From CAYJHC01 sp964369465 (lineage in GTDB: Bacteria; Bacillota; Clostridia; Peptostreptococcales; Anaerovoracaceae): DNA of 64,000 bases. Both the position numbers and the translations under genes were made by a program. The stretch lies in the NCBI GenBank assembly GCA_964369465.1, contig CAYJEX010000004.1, positions 1 through 64,000 on the forward strand, read 5' to 3'. Positions within the stretch are counted from its first letter, which is position 1. Every line of letters starts with the position of its first letter. This document shows positions 51,892 to 59,752 of the stretch, in pieces. The notes beneath the pieces are model-generated. The model did no database searches. It was not told where the DNA came from and saw nothing but the letters and a program-made list of their open reading frames with translations.

Positions 51892-52899
51892 ATGAAAAGA
51901 GAAAACTTTAACGACAGAAAAAATACAAATAAAAAAATTGAATCAATTTTTGATAGAAAAAAAGAAAAAGTAACAAAACAAATCGCCACAAGTATGTGGA
52001 TTCTTGTTATTGCCACTATCCCGAACATATTAGTTGCAGGATATATCTTTGGCGTTCAAGTATACTGGACTATTGCATTTTCCGTTTTTTTCTGTATGTT
52101 GTTTGAATACATATATAATGCATTAACACATACGAAATCGGATAGAAAGGATATTAGCTCAGTTGTGACTGGGATAATCTTGGCATTCTTATTGCCTGCG
52201 AATATTCCCGTATATGCGCTTATTGTTGGATGTGGATTTTCCATTATCGTTGCAAAAAAACTTTTTGGAGGGCAAGGCCATACTGTTGTAAATCCAGCTG
52301 TGGCGGGCGCTCTATTTATGTGGTCCTTTTTCCCTGTAGAAATGGCTAATTTACCTTATCCAACTATTGCAAGTAAAATTGGAGGAGATATAGCTTCTAC
52401 CCCCTGGCAAAACGTTGTTGCAGGAAATAATGAATTAATACCTAGTAACATAGAATTGGTTTTAGGGTTTGTTCCTGGCGGAATTGGGAGCGTAAGTGTA
52501 GTAGCAATAGTAGTAGGAGGAATTTTGCTATTGCTTACAAGAACAATTAGCTCTGCTATGGTCTTCTCGTATCTTGGAACATTTGTCTTGCTATCAATGT
52601 TTTTGGCCGATAGACCAGAGTTTCTCATATTGAACGGAAGCGTTTATTTAGCAGCGTTTTTCTTGTTAGGAGATCCATATACAACACCTAAAGCGACTTT
52701 ACGAAAAATTATATATGGAGTATTATGCGCTGTGCTTTCATTTTTTGCAATATTACCTGCAATGACTATGGATGGGATATTAGTTGCTGTTTTATTAATG
52801 AACATTATTGGAATAAGGGGTAAAACTGATATTGTGGATGTAGATGTAAGTAAAAAAGTTGATGTAAAAGTTATAGAAAAAGAAACGGAAGCTTATTAA
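51892..52899 (+). CDS. rnfD: RnfD/NqrB-like membrane subunit with altered flavin site
   Basis: 335 residues with about nine membrane helices. Family blocks are clear: VVTGIILAFLLPANIPVYA, KKLFGGQGHTVVNPAVAG and LLGDPYTTPKATLRKIIYG. In redox-active RnfD a Thr in the SGAT(P) motif carries FMN; here the segment reads GGDIASTPW (164-172), so the Thr remains (Thr170) but Ser-Gly-Ala and the -6 Asp are gone. No Shine-Dalgarno precedes the ATG and no other start fits, so the message may be leaderless. First gene of a four-gene operon; rnfC and rnfB are absent. Confidence 0.9.
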   Translation: MKRENFNDRKNTNKKIESIFDRKKEKVTKQIATSMWILVIATIPNILVAGYIFGVQVYWTIAFSVFFCMLFEYIYNALTHTKSDRKDISSVVTGIILAFLLPANIPVYALIVGCGFSIIVAKKLFGGQGHTVVNPAVAGALFMWSFFPVEMANLPYPTIASKIGGDIASTPWQNVVAGNNELIPSNIELVLGFVPGGIGSVSVVAIVVGGILLLLTRTISSAMVFSYLGTFVLLSMFLADRPEFLILNGSVYLAAFFLLGDPYTTPKATLRKIIYGVLCAVLSFFAILPAMTMDGILVAVLLMNIIGIRGKTDIVDVDVSKKVDVKVIEKETEAY

Positions 52900-52900
52900 A

Positions 52901-53434
52901 ATGTATAAAAGAACTTTATTGCCAGTTATGGTGACTGTAACAATTATTTTAATTATGATAGCAGCTATAACATACACGAACGAACAAATGAAAGGTGTCG
53001 TTTTAAATAACGAGCTATTAGCCAAACAGGAGATGATTTCCAATGTTCTTCCAGATGGAGAAGAATTTTCATTGTATACACAAGAAACGGTAACAGGAAT
53101 AAATGATTGCTATATAGAAACTCGGGGATTTGGAATGGTCACAGAGTCTGTAGTATCGGCGGAAAATATTGAGTTTACTATTCTTGTGGGAATAAACCAA
53201 AACGGTGTAGTGTCGGGAATAGATATAATAGGTGATGAGTTCGATGGCTCTTTTTACAAGGGAATAATTAATGACGAATATTTGCTGGGATATTTAGGTG
53301 TTCAAGAGCTGACGGAAGAAAGTATTGAAGACGATTCGCGATTTGAGCAAAAAAAAGATGCGATGGAAATTTCAGAGAGTATATATCAAACTGTCAAAGT
53401 TGCCTTAAAGCAATATGGAGAAATATATGAATAA
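52901..53434 (+). CDS. rnfG: RnfG-like protein without the FMN attachment motif
   Basis: 177 residues. One N-terminal membrane helix (about 5-25) anchors an extracytoplasmic FMN-binding-type domain (GFGMVTESVV, ILVGINQNGVVSGIDIIG). Active RnfG has D(A/G)xSGATxTS near the C-terminus with FMN on the Thr. Here the aligned stretch is DAMEISES (153-160), so the attachment site is lost. HxETPGLG-like residues are also replaced (GDEFDGSFYKG). The ATG lies one base after the rnfD-like stop. The Rnf family call rests on fold-level similarity and gene order. Confidence 0.8.
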   Translation: MYKRTLLPVMVTVTIILIMIAAITYTNEQMKGVVLNNELLAKQEMISNVLPDGEEFSLYTQETVTGINDCYIETRGFGMVTESVVSAENIEFTILVGINQNGVVSGIDIIGDEFDGSFYKGIINDEYLLGYLGVQELTEESIEDDSRFEQKKDAMEISESIYQTVKVALKQYGEIYE

Positions 53435-54047
53435 AGGGACGTTGTTTACAAAAGGAATATTTATAGAGAATCCTTTGCTCATAACTGCAATGGGGATTAG
53501 TCCGGCTTTAATAGGCGCAAAGAGTGCTGAGCTAGCCGTTGCTTTAGGTTTATCTGCAATCGCTATATTGATACCTTCAACTTTAATAATGAGCTTGCTC
53601 AAAAAATTTATTTCGGATAAGACAGAGACTTTAACTATACTTGTATTAACGGCAGGGTTTACGGCAATCGTAAGTATTTTGATGCGAGGATATGAGCCTG
53701 TATTATATGAAGAATTAATGATTCCGCTAGCATTTATTTCAATAAGCTGTGTTTTGATAGAAACGCTTACATTTTACCCAAGAAACTATAAGATGAGCGA
53801 AACAATTCTAAATAGTATGGGTATAGGGATTGGTTATTTGATAGGCTTGTTTTTAGTAGGTGCAATAAGAGAATTGCTAGCTACAGGTAGTTTTTGGGGA
53901 ACGAAAGTTATTCCTACAATTACTTTAGAGGGAGATAATTTTTTTATAACAATATCCGGAGGATTGTTTGTTCTGGGGATTGTCATGGCGTTTTTTCATT
54001 GGATTGCAAATAAAATCAAAAGAAGGAGCAAGGGTATATGGCAATAA
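53427..54047 (+). CDS. rnfE: RnfE/NqrD-like membrane subunit, one cluster cysteine missing
   Basis: 206 residues with about six membrane helices. It aligns well with RnfE: NPLLITAMGISPALIGAKSA against the usual NPVxVxxLGLCPALAVT, and LAFISISCVLIE against IPLIVVNCIILG. The first conserved cysteine, a ligand of the intramembrane [2Fe-2S] cluster, is Ser25 (codon agt); the second is kept as Cys108. The ATG at 53427 follows GGAG and overlaps the rnfG-like gene by 8 bases. Confidence 0.88.
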   Translation: MNKGTLFTKGIFIENPLLITAMGISPALIGAKSAELAVALGLSAIAILIPSTLIMSLLKKFISDKTETLTILVLTAGFTAIVSILMRGYEPVLYEELMIPLAFISISCVLIETLTFYPRNYKMSETILNSMGIGIGYLIGLFLVGAIRELLATGSFWGTKVIPTITLEGDNFFITISGGLFVLGIVMAFFHWIANKIKRRSKGIWQ

Positions 54048-54649
54048 TTGATATAATAAATCTAATTGTTCTTATGATGGTAATTAATAATATTGTTTTG
54101 GCTGAAGGAATGGGTATTTCTTGCGTTGTTTCTTGCAGTAAGAGAAATGCAGCTAAAATAGGTCTAATTACAACGTTTGCCATTATTATAGTTAGTTCAA
54201 TAACATATTACTTGGAAATATATATTGTCACTCCGTTGGAGTTAGAACATATAAAGTTGTTTGCCTATGTACTAATTATGTTTTTTACATTTAAACTGCT
54301 TGAAATTATAACGAAAAAAATAGCTCCCAAAGTATATGGGAGCATAAACTGTGATTTTAGAATTGTTGCAGGTAACAGTGCTGTTTTGGGAGTAGCTCTA
54401 TCGTTACACCAAGAAAGTATTACATATATTCAAACACTCTTTGCATCAATAGGCGTTGGAATAGGTTTTATTTTTGCGATGATGTTATTTGCTTCTGTTA
54501 GAAAAGTAATTGATGCATCACCTTTTGTTCCAGAGTCATTCAAAGGAGTTCCTATACAATTGATCGCTTTATCAATTATTTCTTTAGTAATCTTAAGTGT
54601 TGGAAATGTAATTACAATAATTATTTCAAGCTATGCTTCTATTGCATAG
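54038..54649 (+). CDS. rnfA: RnfA/NqrE-like membrane subunit, cluster cysteines altered
   Basis: 203 residues with about six membrane helices. INNIVLAEGMGISCVVSCSK aligns with the RnfA block NNFVLVxFLGICPFLGVSK; the conserved cysteine position is Ser28, with a cysteine shifted to 29. AGNSAVLGVAL aligns with TTNCAVLGVAL, so the second cysteine is Ser114. The ATG overlaps the rnfE-like gene by 10 bases. Operon ends here; glyA converges from the other strand 68 bases on with no clear terminator between. Confidence 0.88.
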   Translation: MAIIDIINLIVLMMVINNIVLAEGMGISCVVSCSKRNAAKIGLITTFAIIIVSSITYYLEIYIVTPLELEHIKLFAYVLIMFFTFKLLEIITKKIAPKVYGSINCDFRIVAGNSAVLGVALSLHQESITYIQTLFASIGVGIGFIFAMMLFASVRKVIDASPFVPESFKGVPIQLIALSIISLVILSVGNVITIIISSYASIA

Positions 54650-54717
54650 TAATCTGCCCTAACAAAATATCTAATTTATCATCTCGGTTTATCTGAAAAG
54701 GCTCTTCAGTCAACTTA

Positions 54718-55989
54718 CTATATAGAATTTCCATATATTGGATACATATTTGTTAAACCTAATACAAGATCTCTAGCTTCTTTTATTAGAGTATCTTTCT
54801 TCGCTTCGCTAGCTGAATTTGAAGATAAAAGGATGTCCATTGCCTCCGCAATTATTTCCATGTCGGTTTCAATCATTCCTCTAGAAGTTATAGCAGGAGT
54901 TCCTATTCGAATTCCACTTGTTACGGTTGGCTTCATAGGATCTTTTGGGATAGAATTTTTATTACATGTAATGTATCCTTCCCATAAAATATTCTCGGCT
55001 TCTTTTCCGGTGATGTTTTTTGATGTTAAATCTATTAATATTAAATGGTTATCAGTCCCGCCTGAAACTAAACCAAAATTCCTTTTGAGTAAGGCTTTTT
55101 CCAGCGACTTGGCATTTTTTATTACTTGGTTTTGGTATTCAGTAAAACTAGGGTCTAAAGCCTCCTTCAAAGCGACAGCTTTAGAAGCAATAGTATGCAT
55201 TAAAGGGCCACCTTGTATGCCAGGGAAGATTGCTTTGTTGAAATTTAGTTTTTCGTTGATTTCTTTAGAAGAAAGAATCATTCCACCTCTAGGTCCACGT
55301 AAAGTTTTGTGTGTAGTAGTAGTAGATACATGTGCATAAGGGATGGAACTTTGATGTTGGCCTGCAGCAATTAGTCCAGCGATGTGTGCGATATCGGCCA
55401 TTAGATATGCACCTACCTTATCAGCTATTTCTCTAAAACGCTTGAAGTCAATTGCCCTTGGATATGCACTTCCTCCCGCAACAATCAATTTTGGCTTGTG
55501 GATAATCGCTAAGCTTTCAAGTTTGTCATAATCAATATAATCTTTGTCATCTAGTCCGTATGGAACTGCATTGAAATATTTACCCGAAATGTTAACAGGG
55601 CTACCATGAGTCAGATGGCCACCATTATCTAACGAAAGGCCTAAATATGTATCTCCTGGATTCAAAATTGAAAAGAAAACCGCCATATTTGCTTGCGCGC
55701 CTGAATGAGGTTGAACATTGACATATTCGCATTGAAAGAGTTCTTTTGCTCTCTCGATAGCTAGGTTTTCACATATATCAACGTATTCGCAGCCGCCATA
55801 GTATCGTTTGCCAGGATAGCCTTCTGCATATTTATTTGTCAATGGGCTACCAAGTGCTGACATTACCGCTTCGCTTACAATGTTTTCGGATGCAATAAGC
55901 TCTAGATGAGTTTGCTGTCTCGTTAATTCTTGTTTGATTGCTTTTGCTACTTGTGGGTCTGAATTATTAATATGTTCAAAACTATACAT
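54718..55989 (-). CDS. glyA: Serine hydroxymethyltransferase
   Basis: 423 residues. PLP-dependent enzyme that converts serine and tetrahydrofolate to glycine and methylene-tetrahydrofolate. Blocks seen are LIASENIVSEAVM, NKYAEGYPGKRYYGGCEYVD, VQPHSGAQANMAVF and the PLP lysine in STTTHKTLRGPRGG. GGAGAG stands just before the ATG at 55989. Monocistronic by position: an unrelated divergent gene lies upstream and the Rnf-like operon converges downstream. Confidence 0.97.
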   Translation of the reverse strand: MYSFEHINNSDPQVAKAIKQELTRQQTHLELIASENIVSEAVMSALGSPLTNKYAEGYPGKRYYGGCEYVDICENLAIERAKELFQCEYVNVQPHSGAQANMAVFFSILNPGDTYLGLSLDNGGHLTHGSPVNISGKYFNAVPYGLDDKDYIDYDKLESLAIIHKPKLIVAGGSAYPRAIDFKRFREIADKVGAYLMADIAHIAGLIAAGQHQSSIPYAHVSTTTTHKTLRGPRGGMILSSKEINEKLNFNKAIFPGIQGGPLMHTIASKAVALKEALDPSFTEYQNQVIKNAKSLEKALLKRNFGLVSGGTDNHLILIDLTSKNITGKEAENILWEGYITCNKNSIPKDPMKPTVTSGIRIGTPAITSRGMIETDMEIIAEAMDILLSSNSASEAKKDTLIKEARDLVLGLTNMYPIYGNSI

Positions 55990-56051
55990 TTTTTCTCTCC
56001 TTGTTAAATCCTATACTGCAAATCATAATAGAATTATATCATATTTTACGC

Positions 56052-56057
56052 TATAAT
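56052..56057 (+). promoter_or_regulatory. Likely -10 box of the ECF S-component gene
   Basis: A perfect TATAAT stands about 67 bases before the ATG at 56124 in the glyA/ECF divergent region; the -35 is weak. No riboswitch was recognised in this leader. Confidence 0.4.
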
Positions 56058-56123
56058 ATAAAGAGGGAAATAGATATCTATTTTATTATTACATAAGTCA
56101 TAATTTTTGAACTTGGAGGAAGT

Positions 56124-56618
56124 ATGAAAAAAACAGAAGTTAGAAACATGGCATTTACTGCGCTGATAATTGCATTCATTGTTATTGCAATCATGTTGTT
56201 CAAGATACCAATCCCATTTACACAGGGATATGTTCATTTGGGAGATGGAATAATTTTTAGCGGATTATTACTTTTGGGAATGAGGTATGGTGCCGTTGCG
56301 GCAGGCATAGGGGCTGGGCTTGGAGACCTTCTAAGCGGATATGCTGTTTGGGCACCGTGGTCTTTTGTGATAAAAGTTGGAATGGTCATAATTGCAGGAA
56401 TGGTATTGAAACAATTTAGAAAAAAGAATAACTGGACAAAAGCAATTGCAATGTCGATTGGGGGGATATTCATGATAGCAGGGTATTATGTCGCAGAAGG
56501 AATTATGTACGGCAACTATGCTGCGCCTTTGGTATCGATACCATGGAACGTTGGTCAAGTAGCGGTTGGAATAGTAATAGCATTAATTGTAAATAAAAGT
56601 ATACCCTCACTGAAATAA
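56124..56618 (+). CDS. ECF transporter S component, substrate unknown
   Basis: 164 residues with five or six membrane helices. The N-terminal RNMAFTALIIA is typical of S components (AxxxA helix that contacts the T subunit); VHLGDGIIFSGLLLLGMRYGA and AGLGDLLSGYAVWAPWSF follow the usual pattern. The protein binds a vitamin or similar small molecule; the energising T and A subunits are not in the window. AGGAGG precedes the ATG. The terminator stem begins inside its last codons. Confidence 0.88.
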   Translation: MKKTEVRNMAFTALIIAFIVIAIMLFKIPIPFTQGYVHLGDGIIFSGLLLLGMRYGAVAAGIGAGLGDLLSGYAVWAPWSFVIKVGMVIIAGMVLKQFRKKNNWTKAIAMSIGGIFMIAGYYVAEGIMYGNYAAPLVSIPWNVGQVAVGIVIALIVNKSIPSLK

Positions 56619-56634
56619 TGAGGGTATTTTTTTG
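56601..56634. terminator. Terminator overlapping the end of the ECF gene
   Basis: ATACCCTCA (56601-56609) pairs with TGAGGGTAT (56619-56627), followed by a T-run. The 5' arm codes for the last residues and the stop codon sits in the loop. It may also end the convergent nadE transcript. Confidence 0.85.
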
Positions 56635-56641
56635 AATATTT

Positions 56642-58567
56642 TTATTTTGTAGCTAAGTTCTCGGCTTTCATAATCCATATATCTCCCTTGATATCACTTG
56701 CCATTGAGAATTCTTTAGGAGAAAGGAAGATTTCATTCACTTGAGGACCGTCTGGGGAACAGTTCCTTTTGAACTGTTGAGAGAAAAATCTTCTGTAGAA
56801 TATTACTAAACATCTTTTTATCTCGTTAACATCGTAAGCTTTTCCAAATGTTTTTCTTGACATTTGGAATAATTTTTCTGGTCCGACACCTGTTTTGATT
56901 GTGTGGTATAAGAAGAAATCATGTAATTCGTATTTCCCGATTTCAGATTCTGTTTGCTGTACAATATTGCCATTTGGATCAAGTGGCAATAGTTCTGGAG
57001 AAATAGGTGTTTCTGTAACAGCTTTTAATACAGGAGCTAATGCTTTAAATTCTTTTAGGTTAGCAATATGTTCTAACACAGTTGGAATAACAGTTTTAGG
57101 AATTCCTGCATTCACATTGTAATTGGAGATGTGATCACCATTAAAAGTTGACCATCCAAGTGCGATTTCAGACAAATCTCCTGTGCCAATAACAAGTCCA
57201 TTTTCTGTGTTTGCTATATCCATTAGAATTTGAGTTCTCTCTCGTGCCTGTGCATTTTGGTATGTTATGTCATGTTGATTTGCATTTTTGCCTATGTCTT
57301 TAAAATGCTGTAAACAAGCAGGAACAATAGGGATTTCTCTATATTGCACGCCTAAGTAATTTGTGATATATGTGGCATTTTGATATGTTTGTCCGCTCGT
57401 GCCAAACCCAGGCATTGTAACGGCAATAATATCATTAGGAGTTTTACCAAGCATTTGAGCAGCTCTAACTGCTACCATAAGAGCTAGTGTGGAGTCTAAC
57501 CCTCCTGAAACACCCAAAACCATTTTTTCTGACTTGGTGTGGCGCATTCTATTTGCTAAGGCATTAGCTTGTATATTATATATTTCCATTCCACAAATCA
57601 TTCTATCTTTTGGTGTATTTGGGAGAAAAGGTGAAGCACTATACGACCTAAAACTTGTGTGTAAGGAAGTTACTGTTTTCATATTCGCAAAATTGCAAAC
57701 ACGAGAAGTGTAATTTGAATTATCTATATAATCTTTGTTTTTCGTACGCGCATATTGAATTGCTCCTAAATCAATATCAGAAATGACGATATTTCCCTTT
57801 TGGTAATCTGACTTTCCTTGCGCCAAAACTTGGCCTAATTCAACGATATAACTATCACCAGCATATAGACAATTAGATGATGATTCGCCTGGGCCAAGAG
57901 AAGAGTACATATATGCGCATGAAAGCTTAGAGCTTTCAGATTTGAGAATTTCCTCTCTTGCTTTTTGAGACCCTGTTAGTGACTTTTCGCAAGCGAGATT
58001 TATTATTAAATGTGCGCCGCTTTCTGACAAAAGACTCCCTTGGCTTTTTGATTTATTGTAATCGTCTCCTAGAACGATTCCTATGTTAAAATCAACTTGA
58101 TAATTATGCAAAATGATATTAGAGCCAACTGGGATAGAGGAGAAATTACCTATAGAGATATCTTGCATATCGTTTGAAATCCATGGTGAGAACCATGGCG
58201 AGTTATTACAATTTTTAGGAATTATCGAAATGATTGCCCCTGATTTTAAAACAAAGGCGCAATTATATAGTGAAGATCTTATTTTTATATATCCTCCAAC
58301 GATAATTAACATTTCAGAAGTGGTGCTATAATTTAGAATGGAAGTCAAAGCATCTATTTGACTTTTGTATAATTCCTCTTGATTGAAGAGCGTTCCACAA
58401 GAAGCGCCTGTTAAGGCAAGCTCTGGAAATGAAAGTATGCCTACATTTTTGGCTTCGGCAGCGTTAGCTAGTGCTAATATTTCTTTGCTATTTTCTAGCG
58501 GGTTGCCTAAGCAGATATTAGGTACTGCTGTAGCAACTCTAATCATATCTAATTGAAAATTTTTCAT
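56642..58567 (-). CDS. nadE: Glutamine-dependent NAD+ synthetase
   Basis: 641 residues. An N-terminal nitrilase-like glutaminase domain (FPELALTGASCGTLF and later ACEKS; about 1-280) feeds ammonia to the C-terminal synthetase with the PP-loop LGVSGGLDSTLALMV and STFNGDHISNYNVNAGIPKT. It makes NAD+ from nicotinate adenine dinucleotide, ATP and glutamine. The start at 58567 follows AAAGGA; the open frame extends 12 codons further without a ribosome binding site. The full-length C-terminus (KRNCSPDGPQVNEIFLSP) is present. Confidence 0.95.
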   Translation of the reverse strand: MKNFQLDMIRVATAVPNICLGNPLENSKEILALANAAEAKNVGILSFPELALTGASCGTLFNQEELYKSQIDALTSILNYSTTSEMLIIVGGYIKIRSSLYNCAFVLKSGAIISIIPKNCNNSPWFSPWISNDMQDISIGNFSSIPVGSNIILHNYQVDFNIGIVLGDDYNKSKSQGSLLSESGAHLIINLACEKSLTGSQKAREEILKSESSKLSCAYMYSSLGPGESSSNCLYAGDSYIVELGQVLAQGKSDYQKGNIVISDIDLGAIQYARTKNKDYIDNSNYTSRVCNFANMKTVTSLHTSFRSYSASPFLPNTPKDRMICGMEIYNIQANALANRMRHTKSEKMVLGVSGGLDSTLALMVAVRAAQMLGKTPNDIIAVTMPGFGTSGQTYQNATYITNYLGVQYREIPIVPACLQHFKDIGKNANQHDITYQNAQARERTQILMDIANTENGLVIGTGDLSEIALGWSTFNGDHISNYNVNAGIPKTVIPTVLEHIANLKEFKALAPVLKAVTETPISPELLPLDPNGNIVQQTESEIGKYELHDFFLYHTIKTGVGPEKLFQMSRKTFGKAYDVNEIKRCLVIFYRRFFSQQFKRNCSPDGPQVNEIFLSPKEFSMASDIKGDIWIMKAENLATK

Positions 58568-58774
58568 CGGAATTCCTTTCTTATAGGTGTATATTTGATA
58601 CATAAATTATATACTAATACATGGAAATAGTATATAATTATATAAATAAACCTTAAAAAAGAAGTAAATATTTTAGGAAAAATAATGCAAAATAACTTCG
58701 AACAATGCTGTTCAATAAAAAGAGCAGCGAATATATTGACCGATAAAATAACAATATATATAAAAGGAGAGAAC

Positions 58775-59752
58775 ATGACTAAAACATATATAGCAGATTT
58801 ACCAAAAGAAGGAAGAGTTGAAGAAACTTTTATGGCAAAACAAATTGATGTCAAAGTCGCGAAAAATGGAAAACAATACCTTAATATTTTTTTAGGAGAT
58901 AAGACAGGCGAGATTGTTGGGATGAAGTGGGAACTTAGCGAAGAAGAACTTGAGAAATTTGGAAGAGCTAAACCAGGGGAAATATATTCGGTGAATGGAA
59001 CTGTCAAAGAGTGGAATGGTAAATTGCAATTAAATATTACAAAAATTGAATCAATTCCTGATACGATGATAATTGATATGAATGATTTTGTAAAAGCCTC
59101 GCCAGAAAACCCTGAGGACATGTATAAGTATATTATAAATTGCATGGATACATTTTCTGATGATGAATTAAAAAACCTGTGCAAAAAGATATGGCAAGAA
59201 AGAAAAGATAAATTAATGTATTATCCAGCGGCTACTAAAAATCACCATGCGGAAATGGGTGGATTATTATATCATACAAAAACTATGGCAATGGCAGCAG
59301 AAGCTCTTTGCAATGTATACAAAAAGTTGAATAGAGATTTACTTTTGACAGGAGTTTTTTTGCATGACATAGAAAAGCTAACAGAAATTGATTCGAATGA
59401 ATATGGTGTTGCTGATAAATATTCATTTGAAGGTCAGATGTTAGGACATATTGTTCAAGGAATAATATTGTTAGAAAAAGAAATGACAGCGCTTTCTATA
59501 GGCCATGAAAAGAAAATTATGATAGAGCATATGATTCTTTCGCATCACTACGAGCCAGAGTTTGGAAGTCCTAAAAAACCTCTTTTTCCAGAAGCTGAAA
59601 TGTTACATTATTTGGATCTTGTTGATGCAAGAATGTATGATATGTATGATGCGTTAAAAACGACTGAAGAGGGAGAGTTTTCCGAAAAAGTTTGGACACT
59701 TGAAAATAGAAAATTATATAAAGTTACGAAGGAAGGTAAGTGTAATGATTAA
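58775..59752 (+). CDS. HD-domain 3'-5' exoribonuclease-like protein (YhaM type)
   Basis: 325 residues. An N-terminal OB fold (about 15-95, NGKQYLNIFLGDKTGEIVG) binds nucleic acid; the C-terminal HD domain has HHAEMGGLLYHTKTM, GVFLHDIEKL and LSHHYEPEFGSP, the metal-binding set of YhaM. YhaM trims RNA and DNA 3' ends. The ATG at 58775 follows AAAGGAGA; 30 codons of open frame upstream lack a ribosome binding site. It overlaps the next gene by 8 bases, so coupled expression is likely. Confidence 0.9.
   Translation: MTKTYIADLPKEGRVEETFMAKQIDVKVAKNGKQYLNIFLGDKTGEIVGMKWELSEEELEKFGRAKPGEIYSVNGTVKEWNGKLQLNITKIESIPDTMIIDMNDFVKASPENPEDMYKYIINCMDTFSDDELKNLCKKIWQERKDKLMYYPAATKNHHAEMGGLLYHTKTMAMAAEALCNVYKKLNRDLLLTGVFLHDIEKLTEIDSNEYGVADKYSFEGQMLGHIVQGIILLEKEMTALSIGHEKKIMIEHMILSHHYEPEFGSPKKPLFPEAEMLHYLDLVDARMYDMYDALKTTEEGEFSEKVWTLENRKLYKVTKEGKCND

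Noticed and set aside
51892..54649. Possibility that the Rnf-like genes are an ordinary complete Rnf operon
   Set aside because: Genes for RnfC and RnfB are missing on both sides (a P-type ATPase homologue upstream, glyA downstream), and the cofactor motifs are altered in all four subunits.
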